Assembly (NCBI GenBank): GCA_958405565.1
Contig: CATYEN010000026.1
Coordinates: 1 to 30,951, forward strand
DNA length: 30,951 nt
Direction of reading: 5' to 3'
Source of the DNA: an uncultured Collinsella sp.
GTDB taxonomy: Bacteria; Actinomycetota; Coriobacteriia; Coriobacteriales; Coriobacteriaceae
The position numbers and the translations under genes are program-made. Below are positions 22,782 to 30,950 of the stretch, piece by piece (the stretch's first letter is position 1; each line of letters opens with the position of its first letter). The notes beneath the pieces were generated by a model. It did not search any database, had not been told where the DNA came from, and saw only the letters and a list, made by a program, of their open reading frames with translations.

Positions 22782-23585
22782 ATGGTCCAAGTTGCAACCC
22801 GAGCTTTTGCCGACGAACGCCGTGCCGCCATCATGGAAATGCTCGAGCACAATGCCTCGGTTCAGGTAGCAGAAATCGCCCAGACCTTTGGCGTGTCCTC
22901 CGTCACGGCCCGCGCCGACTTGGACGCGCTCGCCGAGGCTGGCAAGCTGCGCCGCACGCACGGCGGCGCCGTGTCGCTCCACAAGCGCCTGACGGTCTCC
23001 ACGCAGGACCGGCGTATTAACGTCAACGTGGCCGCAAAGCAGGCCATCGCCCAAAGCGCCATTGAGCTCGTCAGCGACGGTGACACGCTGCTCGTCGACT
23101 CGGGCACCACCGCGCTCGAATTTGTCCGCCTACTCGACCAACGCGACGGCATCACCGTCATCACGGCCGACATTACCATCGCCGATTACATCGACGAGAG
23201 CATGCCCTCGGTCGACGTCGTCATGCTGGGCGGCGCGCTGCGCAAAGGCCACCGCTATCTGTACGGTCCGCTCACCATGCAGGCGCTGCAGATGGTTCAT
23301 GCCGACCTCGCCATCATGTGCCCCGGCGCCTTTGTCCCGGGTTGCGGCTTTACCACGGACTTTCCGCAAATGGCCGAAACCAAAACGGCCATGATCGTCG
23401 CCGCGCGTAAGAGCGTGGCGCTCATGGACGCGAGCAAGGTCAACGGACGCGGCATGTACCGCTTTGCCGAGCTGACCGACGTCAACGCCATCGTGATGGA
23501 CCGTGACCCCGATCACGCCGTCGCCACCTCAATCGCCGAGATCGTCGACAACACCCGCCCAAATCTCCTCATCGCCGGCGCTTAA
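22782..23585 (+). CDS. DeoR/GlpR-family transcriptional regulator
   Basis: The 267-residue protein has a DeoR helix-turn-helix at about 10-60 (ADERRAAIMEMLEHNASVQV, then FGVSSVTARADLDALAE, then LRRTHGGAV) and a sugar-phosphate sensing domain with VDSGTTALEF and VMLGGALRKGHRYLYGP. Family members repress sugar-use genes and are released by a phosphorylated sugar. It is divergent from the ketose-bisphosphate aldolase, the probable target. ATG at 22782 has TGGAG 6 nt upstream and gives the usual N-terminus; an in-frame ATG at 22725 would add 19 residues. Confidence 0.88.
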   Translation: MVQVATRAFADERRAAIMEMLEHNASVQVAEIAQTFGVSSVTARADLDALAEAGKLRRTHGGAVSLHKRLTVSTQDRRINVNVAAKQAIAQSAIELVSDGDTLLVDSGTTALEFVRLLDQRDGITVITADITIADYIDESMPSVDVVMLGGALRKGHRYLYGPLTMQALQMVHADLAIMCPGAFVPGCGFTTDFPQMAETKTAMIVAARKSVALMDASKVNGRGMYRFAELTDVNAIVMDRDPDHAVATSIAEIVDNTRPNLLIAGA

Positions 23586-23630
23586 ACAAAAACCACCACA
23601 AAGGTGCCTGTCCCCTTTGTGGTGGTTTGT
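23586..23630. terminator. Bidirectional terminator between DeoR and flavodiiron genes
   Basis: AACCACCACAAAGG (23591-23604) pairs perfectly with CCTTTGTGGTGGTT (23614-23627). An A-run precedes the stem and a T-rich stretch follows it. The right arm matches a solitary 17-mer at 6811-6827. Confidence 0.85.
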
Positions 23631-23651
23631 GCGTTAAAAGTGAACGTATCG

Positions 23652-24812
23652 CTACTTGGAAAGCTCGTCGGCGAGGGCCTCGATCTGGGCGCGCGATGCG
23701 TCGTTGAGCGAACCCAGCACGGTCACCTTGTTCTGCGCCAGGGTGATGTCCTTCATACCCTCGAGCTCCTTGGTCATAACCTTGGCAGCTGCAGGCGCCC
23801 AGGAACCGGCCTCGACAAGCGCCACGGTACGGTTCTGGTAGGCATGCTCGGCAAGCGTGTGGATAAAGGTGCTCATGAACGGGAAGATCTCGCCCTGATA
23901 GGTGATAGAAGCGAGCACCAGACGGTCATAGCGGAACGCGTCCTCAACGGCCTCGGCCATGTCGTCGCGAGCCAGGTCAAAGACGGAGACCTTCTGGCAG
24001 CGAGCCTCGAGTGCCGCGGCGAGCTCCTCGACGGCTGCCTTCAGATGGCCGTAGACGCTCGCGTAGGCAATCGTGATGCCCTCGTCCTCGGGCTGGTAGC
24101 TCGACCAAGTGTTGTAAGTGTCGAGGTAGTAGCCCAGGTTCTCGGTCAGCACGGGACCGTGGAGCGGGCAGATGATCTGAATGTCCAGATCGGCGGCCTT
24201 CTTGAGCACAGCCTGCACGAACTTGCCGAACTTGCCGACAATGCCAAAGTAGTAACGGCGCGCCTCGCAGGCCCAGCCTTCCGGATCCTCGATGTCGTTG
24301 GCGCCAAACTTGCCAAAGCCGTCGGCACTAAAGAGCACCTTGTCGGTGGCCTCGTAAGAGAACAGCACCTCGGGCCAGTGCACGTTGGGGGCGCCGACAA
24401 ACGTCAGGCTGTGGCCACCCAGGTCGAGCACGTTACCCTCCTTGACGACCATCTTGCGCTCGGAGTAATCGGTGCCAAAGTAGTTGACCATCATGCGGAA
24501 GGCGCCCATGCTGGCCACGATCTGGGCCTGGGGATAGCGCTCCATAAAGGCGGCGATGCCGGCGGAGTGGTCGGGCTCCATGTGGTGGACGACCAGGTAA
24601 TCGGGCGTGCGACCGTCGAGCACGGCCTCGATGTTGCCGAGCCACTCGTCAACAAAACCGCCGTCAACCGAATCGGCGACAGCGATCTTCTCGCCCAAGA
24701 TAACGTAGCTGTTGTATGCCATACCGTTCTCGGACACATCGTACTGGCCCTCGAACAGGTCAATGTCGTGATCGTCGACGCCAACGTAGCGGATATCCTT
24801 GGTGATCTCCAT
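23652..24812 (-). CDS. FprA-type flavodiiron protein
   Basis: The 386-residue protein combines a metallo-beta-lactamase-like diiron domain and a flavodoxin domain. Diiron ligands appear in HMEPDHS (His77, Glu79, Asp81, His82), in NVHWPEV, in FSADGFG and in CPLHGP. The flavodoxin part starts near residue 255 (ITIAYASVYGHLKAAVEELA). Such enzymes reduce oxygen to water, or nitric oxide to nitrous oxide, and protect anaerobes. No rubredoxin is fused or adjacent, so the electron donor is encoded elsewhere. The ATG at 24812 has AGGAGG about 9 nt upstream; a longer frame to 24869 would run through this site. Confidence 0.93.
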   Translation of the reverse strand: MEITKDIRYVGVDDHDIDLFEGQYDVSENGMAYNSYVILGEKIAVADSVDGGFVDEWLGNIEAVLDGRTPDYLVVHHMEPDHSAGIAAFMERYPQAQIVASMGAFRMMVNYFGTDYSERKMVVKEGNVLDLGGHSLTFVGAPNVHWPEVLFSYEATDKVLFSADGFGKFGANDIEDPEGWACEARRYYFGIVGKFGKFVQAVLKKAADLDIQIICPLHGPVLTENLGYYLDTYNTWSSYQPEDEGITIAYASVYGHLKAAVEELAAALEARCQKVSVFDLARDDMAEAVEDAFRYDRLVLASITYQGEIFPFMSTFIHTLAEHAYQNRTVALVEAGSWAPAAAKVMTKELEGMKDITLAQNKVTVLGSLNDASRAQIEALADELSK

Positions 24813-24941
24813 CAGGCAAAGCCTCCTAGATAGACAAAAGAACCCGTCTATCATAGCACTCGGCTGCATCCCGACAGCTATCTGCCGGCATCCTTACCGT
24901 TTGTTATTGAAGCGCGGCAACACGCCGTTGACCTGCGCAAA

Positions 24942-25973
24942 CTACGCGCGCGGAGCCGCTGTGGTATGTCGAACGATGAGCTGGCCGGGGATACGGATGG
25001 CGACGGTCTTGCCCGGCGTTCCCTCCTTGGGGACTGTATGCTCAAACACCTCGCGCCCGCGCTGGTGCAGATCGAACCGCACGGTCGTGAGTTCGTTGTG
25101 TGCGACAAAATCATCGAGCGAATCGTCGACGCCCACCACGCTCACGTCCTCGGGCACGCGCAGGCCACTATCGCGCAGCGCGGCGATGGCGCCGTTTGCC
25201 ATCTGATCGTTTGCCGCATAGATTGCCGTCATGGTGCGGTCGTGCTCGGCCAGATACCTGCCGGCCTCGTATCCGCTGTTGGCAGACCAGTCGCCCTCGA
25301 GCGGCTCCACCGGCTCGATATGCCTGCGCTCGAGCGCGTCTTGCCAACCGGCGCGGCGGAACTGCTCGTCCACCGAGAAGGACGGGCCGCCGATATATCG
25401 AATCTGCTCGTGGCCAAGCTCAAACAGGTGATCCATAAGCAGCAGCGAGCAGCCGTAATGGTCGGAATCGACCGTGGTCACGCGCGGATGCGCATACATG
25501 GTGACGATAACCGTGCCGATTCCTGGCAGCGGATCAAACGTCTCAAAGTCGGGCGCCATGCGGCTCATGCCGATGATGATGCCATCGACCGGCAGCGCCG
25601 CCATGCGGCGGGTGGCCTCGGCAAGCGAAAACTCCTCGGTCTTGGACATCTCGACCAGCGTGATGGCGCAGCCATGCTCGCGAGCGGCACTGGCGATACC
25701 ATCGATCATCGTCAGGTTCCCAAACTTGGTGACATCGTTGACGCATAGGCCGACCGAATGGTAGCGACCGTCGCGCAGGGAGCGGCCGGCATAGCTCGGG
25801 CGAAAGCCGAGCTCTTGCATAGCGGCCTGCACGCGCTGGCGCGTCTGCTCGTTCACATTGGGCAGGCCGTTGGCGACGCGCGAAACCGTCTGCTGCGAAA
25901 CGCCAGCAGCACGGGCGACGTCGGCCATGGAAACCGGACGCGAGCCTGTATCGTTGGAGGGGCGCCTTGCCAC
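24942..25973 (-). CDS. LacI/GalR-family repressor, probable regulator of galK-galT
   Basis: The 343-residue protein has an N-terminal LacI helix-turn-helix (SMADVARAAGVSQQTVSRVA) with hinge and a periplasmic-binding-like sugar domain (GIIIGMSRMAPD, AIYAANDQMANGAIAALRDS, VVGVDDSLDDF). Operators TGTTAACGTACT lie in the 338-bp divergent region towards galK, which makes galactose or a derivative the likely inducer. The start is GTG at 25973 with AAGGTGAT upstream. An alternative Met inside (MADVARA) would cut into the DNA-binding domain. Confidence 0.9.
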   Translation of the reverse strand: MARRPSNDTGSRPVSMADVARAAGVSQQTVSRVANGLPNVNEQTRQRVQAAMQELGFRPSYAGRSLRDGRYHSVGLCVNDVTKFGNLTMIDGIASAAREHGCAITLVEMSKTEEFSLAEATRRMAALPVDGIIIGMSRMAPDFETFDPLPGIGTVIVTMYAHPRVTTVDSDHYGCSLLLMDHLFELGHEQIRYIGGPSFSVDEQFRRAGWQDALERRHIEPVEPLEGDWSANSGYEAGRYLAEHDRTMTAIYAANDQMANGAIAALRDSGLRVPEDVSVVGVDDSLDDFVAHNELTTVRFDLHQRGREVFEHTVPKEGTPGKTVAIRIPGQLIVRHTTAAPRA

Positions 25974-26066
25974 AAGATCACCTTCACCCTTGCGAGATCA
26001 AAAGAGCGTGCATACCGGCCCGTGCAGGAATAGAGCCCGCGCGGAGGACCGCTATCGTCGGACGCA

Positions 26067-26265
26067 TGTTAACGTACTCTACTTTTTCTAGCTGCAGCTT
26101 TTCTGCTCTATAAGTCCATACGGCACTACCGTTCACGGCCGAATTTCGACCGATTACCAGATTCTCAAAAAGTAATAAGCGTTGTGTTATGAGTACGTTA
26201 ACATAGCCCTTAACGTGCGGCATCGTGGATGCTGAGTTCACGCCGCTTCAAATTGTTAACGTACT
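26067..26265. promoter_or_regulatory. Three perfect LacI-type operators between the repressor gene and galK
   Basis: TGTTAACGTACT occurs at 26067-26078 and 26254-26265, and inverted at 26192-26203. A weaker half-match (TTAACGTGC) is at 26210. The copy at 26254 adjoins TTATAA (26265-26270), a possible galK -10. The spacing allows looping. The same region holds ACCGTTCACGG at 26128-26138, identical to the agmatine operator candidates. Confidence 0.7.
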
Positions 26266-26311
26266 TATAACGACGCAAAAATCGTCCGTACGCGCCAAAG
26301 AAAGGACCCTC

Positions 26312-27517
26312 ATGACCGCCCCCGACGAAAAGACGCTCGCCACGCTCACCAAGCTGTTTGAGGAGGAGTTTGGCCCCATCGGCGACCGACAGGTGCTCTA
26401 CGTGCACGCACCCGGCCGCTCCGAGATCAGCGGCAACCACACCGACCACGAAGGTGGCCACGTCATCGCCGGCTCGCTCGATGTCGCCGTCGACGGTATT
26501 GCCGTGACAACCGACACCAACAAGGTCCGCGTTGCCGACGAGGGCTACCCCACCTTTGAGATCACACTCGACACGCTGGATGTTCAAGAGTCCGAGAAGG
26601 GCACGTCCGCGAGTCTCGTCCGCGGCATGGCCCACGAGGTTGCAGCCCTGGGCGTTGAGCCCCACGGCTTCGACTTTGCCTTCACCTGCTCCGTCCCCTC
26701 GGGCGGCGGCCTTTCCAGCTCCGCTGCCGTCGAGGCCGCATACGGCCGCGCCATGGAGACGCTCTGGGGCGCGCCCGCTATTGAGCCCGTCGCACTCGCC
26801 CAGATGAGCCAGCGCACCGAGAACAACTACTACGGCAAGCCCTGCGGTCTGATGGACCAGGCCGCCGTGTGCCTGGGCGGCCTTGCCTACATGGATTTTG
26901 AGGACCAGGCTCAGCCTAAAACTCAGAAGCTCGAGCTCAACTTTGAGGATCACGGCTATGCACTCGTACTCGTTAAGGTTGGCGCCGACCACGTGGCCGC
27001 CACCGACGACTACGCCGCCGTTCCGCGCGAGATGCAGGACGTCGCCGCCGAGTTTGGCAAAGCACGCCTGTGTGAGGTCGACGTTGCCGACTTTGACGCC
27101 AAGCTCCCCGAGCTGCGCGCCAAGCTGGGCGACCGCGCCTGCCTGCGCGCCGTTCACTACTGGTACGAGAACGGCCTGGTCGACAAGCGCTGGGCAGCTC
27201 TTAACGCCGGCGACATCGACCAGTTCCTGGTCCTGACGCGCGAGTCCGGCGCCAGCTCTGCCATGTACCTGCAGAATGTCGTTGCCAAGCTGGGCTCCGA
27301 ACAGCCCTCCATGTATGCCCTGGCACTGGCCGAGCACGTGCTCGACGGCCGCGGCGCCGTCCGCATCCACGGCGGTGGCTTTGGCGGCACCATCCAGGCC
27401 TTCGTGCCGCTCGACCTGGTCGACACTTTCATTACCAAGATGAATGGCTGGCTGGGCGAGGGCTCCGCCCGTCACTACGCTATCTCTGACAAGGGGGCAT
27501 ACGCGGCATGGCTGTAA
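26312..27517 (+). CDS. Galactokinase
   Basis: This enzyme phosphorylates galactose to galactose 1-phosphate with ATP, the entry step of the Leloir pathway. The 401-residue GHMP kinase has motif I as GRSEISGNHTDHEGG (35-49), motif II PSGGGLSSSAA (129-139), the catalytic Asp in GLMDQAAV (Asp182) and motif III GGGFGGTIQAF (354-364). Motif I reads EISGNHTDH where many galactokinases have NLIGEHTDY. The ATG at 26312 follows AAAGGA; the frame to 26225 would start upstream of the operator and is unlikely. galT overlaps its end by 10 bp. Confidence 0.95.
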   Translation: MTAPDEKTLATLTKLFEEEFGPIGDRQVLYVHAPGRSEISGNHTDHEGGHVIAGSLDVAVDGIAVTTDTNKVRVADEGYPTFEITLDTLDVQESEKGTSASLVRGMAHEVAALGVEPHGFDFAFTCSVPSGGGLSSSAAVEAAYGRAMETLWGAPAIEPVALAQMSQRTENNYYGKPCGLMDQAAVCLGGLAYMDFEDQAQPKTQKLELNFEDHGYALVLVKVGADHVAATDDYAAVPREMQDVAAEFGKARLCEVDVADFDAKLPELRAKLGDRACLRAVHYWYENGLVDKRWAALNAGDIDQFLVLTRESGASSAMYLQNVVAKLGSEQPSMYALALAEHVLDGRGAVRIHGGGFGGTIQAFVPLDLVDTFITKMNGWLGEGSARHYAISDKGAYAAWL

Positions 27518-29136
27518 TGACCGACGTGCGCGAGGCCGCGCAGAACCTGATCGAGTACGCCATCCACCGATCCATGATCGGACAGGACGACCGCATCTGG
27601 GCCTACAACACCATTCTGGAGTGCATTGGAGCCACGAGCCCCGCGCTCGACATGACCTGGGCGCTGCAGACCGAGAAGATTTCGCTTCTGCACCCCGACA
27701 CGCTCCCCGGCTTTGATCTTGAGGGCACGCTCGCCGCGCTTTCCGAGGCCGCCGTCGCCAACGGCGCTGCCGAGGACACGGCGTCGGGCCGCGACCGTAT
27801 CGCTATGCGCATCATGGGTGTGCTTATGCCGAGGCCTTCGGTTGTAAACGAGGAGTTCAATGGACGCATGGGCGTCAACGAGCCCCGCGCCGCGACCGAC
27901 TGGTTCTACGGCCTGTGCTGCGACGCCGGCTACGTGCGCCGTGCCGCCATCGCGCGCAACATCAAATGGAGCACTCCCACCAACTGGGGCGATCTCGAGA
28001 TCACCATCAACCTGTCCAAGCCCGAGAAAGACCCGCGCGACATTGCCGCAGCCGGCGCTGCCAAGAACACGGGCGAGAAGTATCCCGCCTGCCAGCTCTG
28101 CATCGAAAACGAGGGCTACCCCGGACGATCCGCTGCAGCCGACGGTGGCGCTCATCCCGCTCGCCAGAACCTGCGCGTTATCCCCATCCAGCTCGACGGC
28201 GAGCGCTGGGGCTTCCAGTACAGCCCGTACGCGTACTTTAACGAGCACTGCATTGCCATGAGCTCCGAACATCGTCCGATGCACGTCGATCGCAAGGGTC
28301 TCTCCTGCCTGCTCGACTTTGTGGACCTGTTCCCGCACTACTTTATCGGCTCCAACGCCGACCTGCCCATCGTGGGCGGCTCGATCCTGTCGCACGACCA
28401 CTTCCAGGGTGGCGCGCACGAGTTCCCGATGATGCAGGCGGCCGAGGTCTCGCAGTTTAGCGTGCCCGGCTTTGACAAGGTCAGCGGTACCGTGCTGCAG
28501 TGGCCGCTCTCGGTGCTGCGTCTGCGCTCGCACGACCGCGCTCAGCTGCTCGGCGCTGCCGAGAAGATTATCCTCGCCTGGCGCGAGTGGACCGATGAAT
28601 CGGTGGGCGTCGTCGCGCACACAGCCGATGGCGTGGCGCACAACACCGTGACGCCCGTCATCCGCCGCGTCGACTCCCGCGGCAATGCCGGCGGCGAAAT
28701 CTACGAGGCCTACCTGGCGCTTCGCTGCAACATCACGACCGACGAGCATCCGCTGGGCGTGTTTCACCCGCATGCCGAGTATCACCACATTAAGAAGGAG
28801 AACATCGGCCTGATCGAGGTCATGGGCCTGGCGATTTTGCCGCCGCGCTTGGTTCCCGAGCTCGGCGCTGTCCGCGAGCACCTGCTGGCGGCCAAGGCCG
28901 ATGCCAGCTACGACCTTGCCAGCGCGCTCGAGGGCGACGACCTTTGCCGCAGCCACGCCGCGTGGGCCGAGGACGTCTACGCCCGCCGCGCCGACGAGCT
29001 TACGGCGGACAACGCCATCGATATCCTGCACGAGGAGGTCGGCGTGGTGTTTGGCCACGTACTCGACAACGCCGGCGTCTTTAAATGGGACGAAGCCGGC
29101 CGCGCCGCCCAGCAGCGCTTTATCGACTCGCTATAG
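27508..29136 (+). CDS. UDP-glucose-hexose-1-phosphate uridylyltransferase, class II
   Basis: This enzyme exchanges galactose 1-phosphate with UDP-glucose to give UDP-galactose and glucose 1-phosphate. The 542-residue protein is of the long, Firmicutes-type GalT family, not the 350-residue E. coli type. The active-site block is ILSHDHFQGGAHEF; other family blocks are YACQLC-like YPACQLCIENEGYPGR and YFNEHCIAMSSEHRPM. It starts inside the end of galK (ATG 27508, stop of galK at 27515-27517), with AAGGGGG at 27491-27497, so translation is coupled. An ATG at 27517 is an alternative. No galE is in the window. Confidence 0.95.
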   Translation: MAVMTDVREAAQNLIEYAIHRSMIGQDDRIWAYNTILECIGATSPALDMTWALQTEKISLLHPDTLPGFDLEGTLAALSEAAVANGAAEDTASGRDRIAMRIMGVLMPRPSVVNEEFNGRMGVNEPRAATDWFYGLCCDAGYVRRAAIARNIKWSTPTNWGDLEITINLSKPEKDPRDIAAAGAAKNTGEKYPACQLCIENEGYPGRSAAADGGAHPARQNLRVIPIQLDGERWGFQYSPYAYFNEHCIAMSSEHRPMHVDRKGLSCLLDFVDLFPHYFIGSNADLPIVGGSILSHDHFQGGAHEFPMMQAAEVSQFSVPGFDKVSGTVLQWPLSVLRLRSHDRAQLLGAAEKIILAWREWTDESVGVVAHTADGVAHNTVTPVIRRVDSRGNAGGEIYEAYLALRCNITTDEHPLGVFHPHAEYHHIKKENIGLIEVMGLAILPPRLVPELGAVREHLLAAKADASYDLASALEGDDLCRSHAAWAEDVYARRADELTADNAIDILHEEVGVVFGHVLDNAGVFKWDEAGRAAQQRFIDSL

Positions 29137-29186
29137 CATACGGGTTCGAGCCTCATCAGCGGCCACGACATAACCGCCCACACGAC

Positions 29187-29228
29187 AACGGCGCCCGCCG
29201 GCAACATCGCCGACGGACGCCGTTTTTG
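29187..29228 (+). terminator. Terminator of the galK-galT operon
   Basis: AACGGCG...GCCGGC pairs with GCCG...CGCCGTT over about 16 positions with small mismatches, around the loop AACATC, followed by TTTTTG. Confidence 0.8.
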
Positions 29229-29257
29229 ATGCAAGGATAGCTAATTTGCACCAAAAC

Positions 29258-29297
29258 AAGGAGTGTCCCAAACTGCCGGCAGAAAAGGATCGTCCCT
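29258..29297 (+). repeat. 40-bp box, left copy flanking the ATPase gene
   Basis: It begins AAGGAGTGTCCCAAACTGCC and ends near ATCGTCCCT. It is in direct orientation to the copy at 30769-30808 and inverse to 1717-1756. Confidence 0.75.
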
Positions 29298-29315
29298 AGG
29301 TGTCGACCTAAACCA

Positions 29316-29400
29316 CCACATTATTCGATGGAAAAACGTGGTTGTCTCCCACATTATTCGATGGAAAAACGTGGTTCACTCCCACATTTTTCGATGGAAG
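29316..29400 (+). repeat. Three 33-bp tandem repeats upstream of the ATPase gene
   Basis: CCACATTATTCGATGG starts at 29316 and 29349, with a variant CCACATTTTTCGATGG at 29382. The first two copies also share AAAAACGTGG, making a CCAC...GTGG dyad. The third copy reaches the -35 region of TATACT (29415-29420), 24 bp before the ATG. Such arrays suggest cooperative binding of a regulator. Confidence 0.7.
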
Positions 29401-29443
29401 GACCAAAACAGTCTTATACTAACCATGGTCGTTAGGAGGCAGT

Positions 29444-30745
29444 ATGCAGCGACAGCTAATGGACGAACTCATCGCTTGGAAATCTAGGGCAAACCGCAAG
29501 CCCCTCCTGCTTAAGGGGGCCCGCCAGACGGGAAAAACCTGGCTTCTCAACGAATTCGCAGGCCAGCAGTATCAAAACGTCATCCGTTTTGACTTTATGC
29601 TCGAACCGGGCGCACGTTCGCTGTTCGACGGAAGCCTTGACCCCAAACGCATCATCTCCCAGATAGAGCTCCTGCGCGGCCAGACCATAACGCCGACAGA
29701 CACACTCATCATCTTCGACGAAATCCAAGAGGCACCGCGTGGCATCACCTCGCTCAAATACTTCAACGAGCTGGCGCCGGAATACCATATCGTGGCAGCC
29801 GGCTCCTATATGGGACTCGCACTCCGACGCGAAAACGAGTCGTTCCCCGTCGGCAAAATCGACCAGCTCACCATGCGCCCCATGGGGTTTGTCGAGTTCG
29901 TTCGTGCCGTCGATGGCGATCCGCTCGCAGATGCCATCCTTGCCGCAGACATGGACCTGCTGGCAAACGTTTCCGAAAAGCTCGAGCGCTTGCTCAAGGA
30001 ATACCTCGTTGTCGGTGGCATGCCAGAGGTTGTCTCCGCTTTCGCCGCCTCCCACGATTTCATCGAGGCCCGCAGGCTTCAGCAGCAAATCATCGAAGCT
30101 TACGAATCCGATTTTGGCAAGCATGCGCCAGCCCGCATCGTCGAGCGCATGAGGCTGGTTTGGAAATCCCTTCCCGGCCAGCTCGCAAAGGAAAACAAGA
30201 AGTTCGTCTACGGCGCGCTTCGTCCCGGGGCGCGCGCACGCGATTTTGAGGAAAGCCTCCAGTGGCTCATGGACTATGGAATCGTTCATAAGGTACCACG
30301 CGTTTCCGCCCTAAGAGCACCGCTCACAAGCTACGAGGATCTCTCGGGCTTCAAGCTGTTCTGCATCGACACCGGCATCCTCGGAGCACTCTCCGGTCTC
30401 TCGCCGGCCATTGTTCTGAACGGGCCCGCTGTTTTTACGGAGTTCAAAGGCTCGCTGACCGAGCAATACGTCGCACAGGAGCTTTTGCTCCAAGGCAAAA
30501 CTCCCGCGTATTGGTCATCCTCCTCCGGCAATGCAGAGACTGACTTTGCCATCGACCATGCGGGGACCGTGCTTCCGCTCGAGGTCAAGGCGGCAGAGAA
30601 TCTCAAAGCAAAGAGTCTGAGGATTGCCTGCGAGAAGTTCAAGCTCGAGCGCTGCGTGAGAACATCGTTAGCGGCATATAGAGACGAGGGCACGCTCGTC
30701 AACATTCCGCTCTGGGAGATTGGGCAAATCGACAAGCTGGCATAG
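29444..30745 (+). CDS. AAA-family ATPase with DUF4143 domain
   Basis: The 433-residue protein has Walker A GARQTGKT (25-32) and Walker B LIIFDEIQEA (88-97) in an AAA_14 core, with the sensor-type segment IVAAGSYMGLAL. The C-terminal DUF4143 region contains FTEFKGSLTEQYVAQELL, YWSSSSGNAETDFAI and LPLEVKA, which resembles a PD-(D/E)XK nuclease-like fold. The family is abundant in gut bacteria and archaea, often inserted singly, and its job is not established. The ATG at 29444 follows AGGAGG. The gene is alone, bracketed by 40-bp direct repeats and preceded by tandem repeats, which fits a mobile or recently acquired unit. Confidence 0.9.
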   Translation: MQRQLMDELIAWKSRANRKPLLLKGARQTGKTWLLNEFAGQQYQNVIRFDFMLEPGARSLFDGSLDPKRIISQIELLRGQTITPTDTLIIFDEIQEAPRGITSLKYFNELAPEYHIVAAGSYMGLALRRENESFPVGKIDQLTMRPMGFVEFVRAVDGDPLADAILAADMDLLANVSEKLERLLKEYLVVGGMPEVVSAFAASHDFIEARRLQQQIIEAYESDFGKHAPARIVERMRLVWKSLPGQLAKENKKFVYGALRPGARARDFEESLQWLMDYGIVHKVPRVSALRAPLTSYEDLSGFKLFCIDTGILGALSGLSPAIVLNGPAVFTEFKGSLTEQYVAQELLLQGKTPAYWSSSSGNAETDFAIDHAGTVLPLEVKAAENLKAKSLRIACEKFKLERCVRTSLAAYRDEGTLVNIPLWEIGQIDKLA

Positions 30746-30768
30746 GCGCTGTGGAGGGGGTGCCCCGT

Positions 30769-30808
30769 AAGGAGTGTCCCAAACTGCCGGCAGAAAAGGA
30801 ACGTCCCC
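30769..30808 (+). repeat. 40-bp box, right copy flanking the ATPase gene
   Basis: This repeats 29258-29297 in the same orientation with few differences near its 3' end, 23 bp after the ATPase stop codon. Confidence 0.75.
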
Positions 30809-30850
30809 ATCTGCCGCATTACGTCGATGTTTTAGCAACGACAGCGAAAA

Positions 30851-30906
30851 CCCGCCAGAGCGAGCAAGGTGCCTTGAAACGAAAGGCAGATTGCCGCTCT
30901 GGCGGG
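30851..30906. terminator. Branched hairpin, likely terminator
   Basis: CCCGCCAGAGCG (30851-30862) pairs perfectly with CGCTCTGGCGGG (30895-30906). Inside, GCAA/TTGC and TGCCTT/AAGGCA extend the stem. No T-run follows on the plus strand; an AAAA run precedes it, so termination from the right is also possible. Confidence 0.55.
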
Positions 30907-30922
30907 CTTGCAGCGTCGAGCC

Positions 30923-30950
30923 GTTACGCGGTTTGGTAAAACCGCGTAAC
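30923..30950. repeat. Perfect 12-bp hairpin at the window edge
   Basis: GTTACGCGGTTT (30923-30934) pairs exactly with AAACCGCGTAAC (30939-30950) over a 4-base loop. It may be a terminator of a gene lying beyond the window. Confidence 0.6.

Noticed and set aside
27475..29058. 527-codon minus-strand frame opposite galT
   Set aside because: It is a shadow of a clearly recognised galT and has no recognisable domain.
29316..29400. Possible short CRISPR array
   Set aside because: The three units are contiguous tandem repeats with a dyad and no unique spacers, and there are no cas genes.
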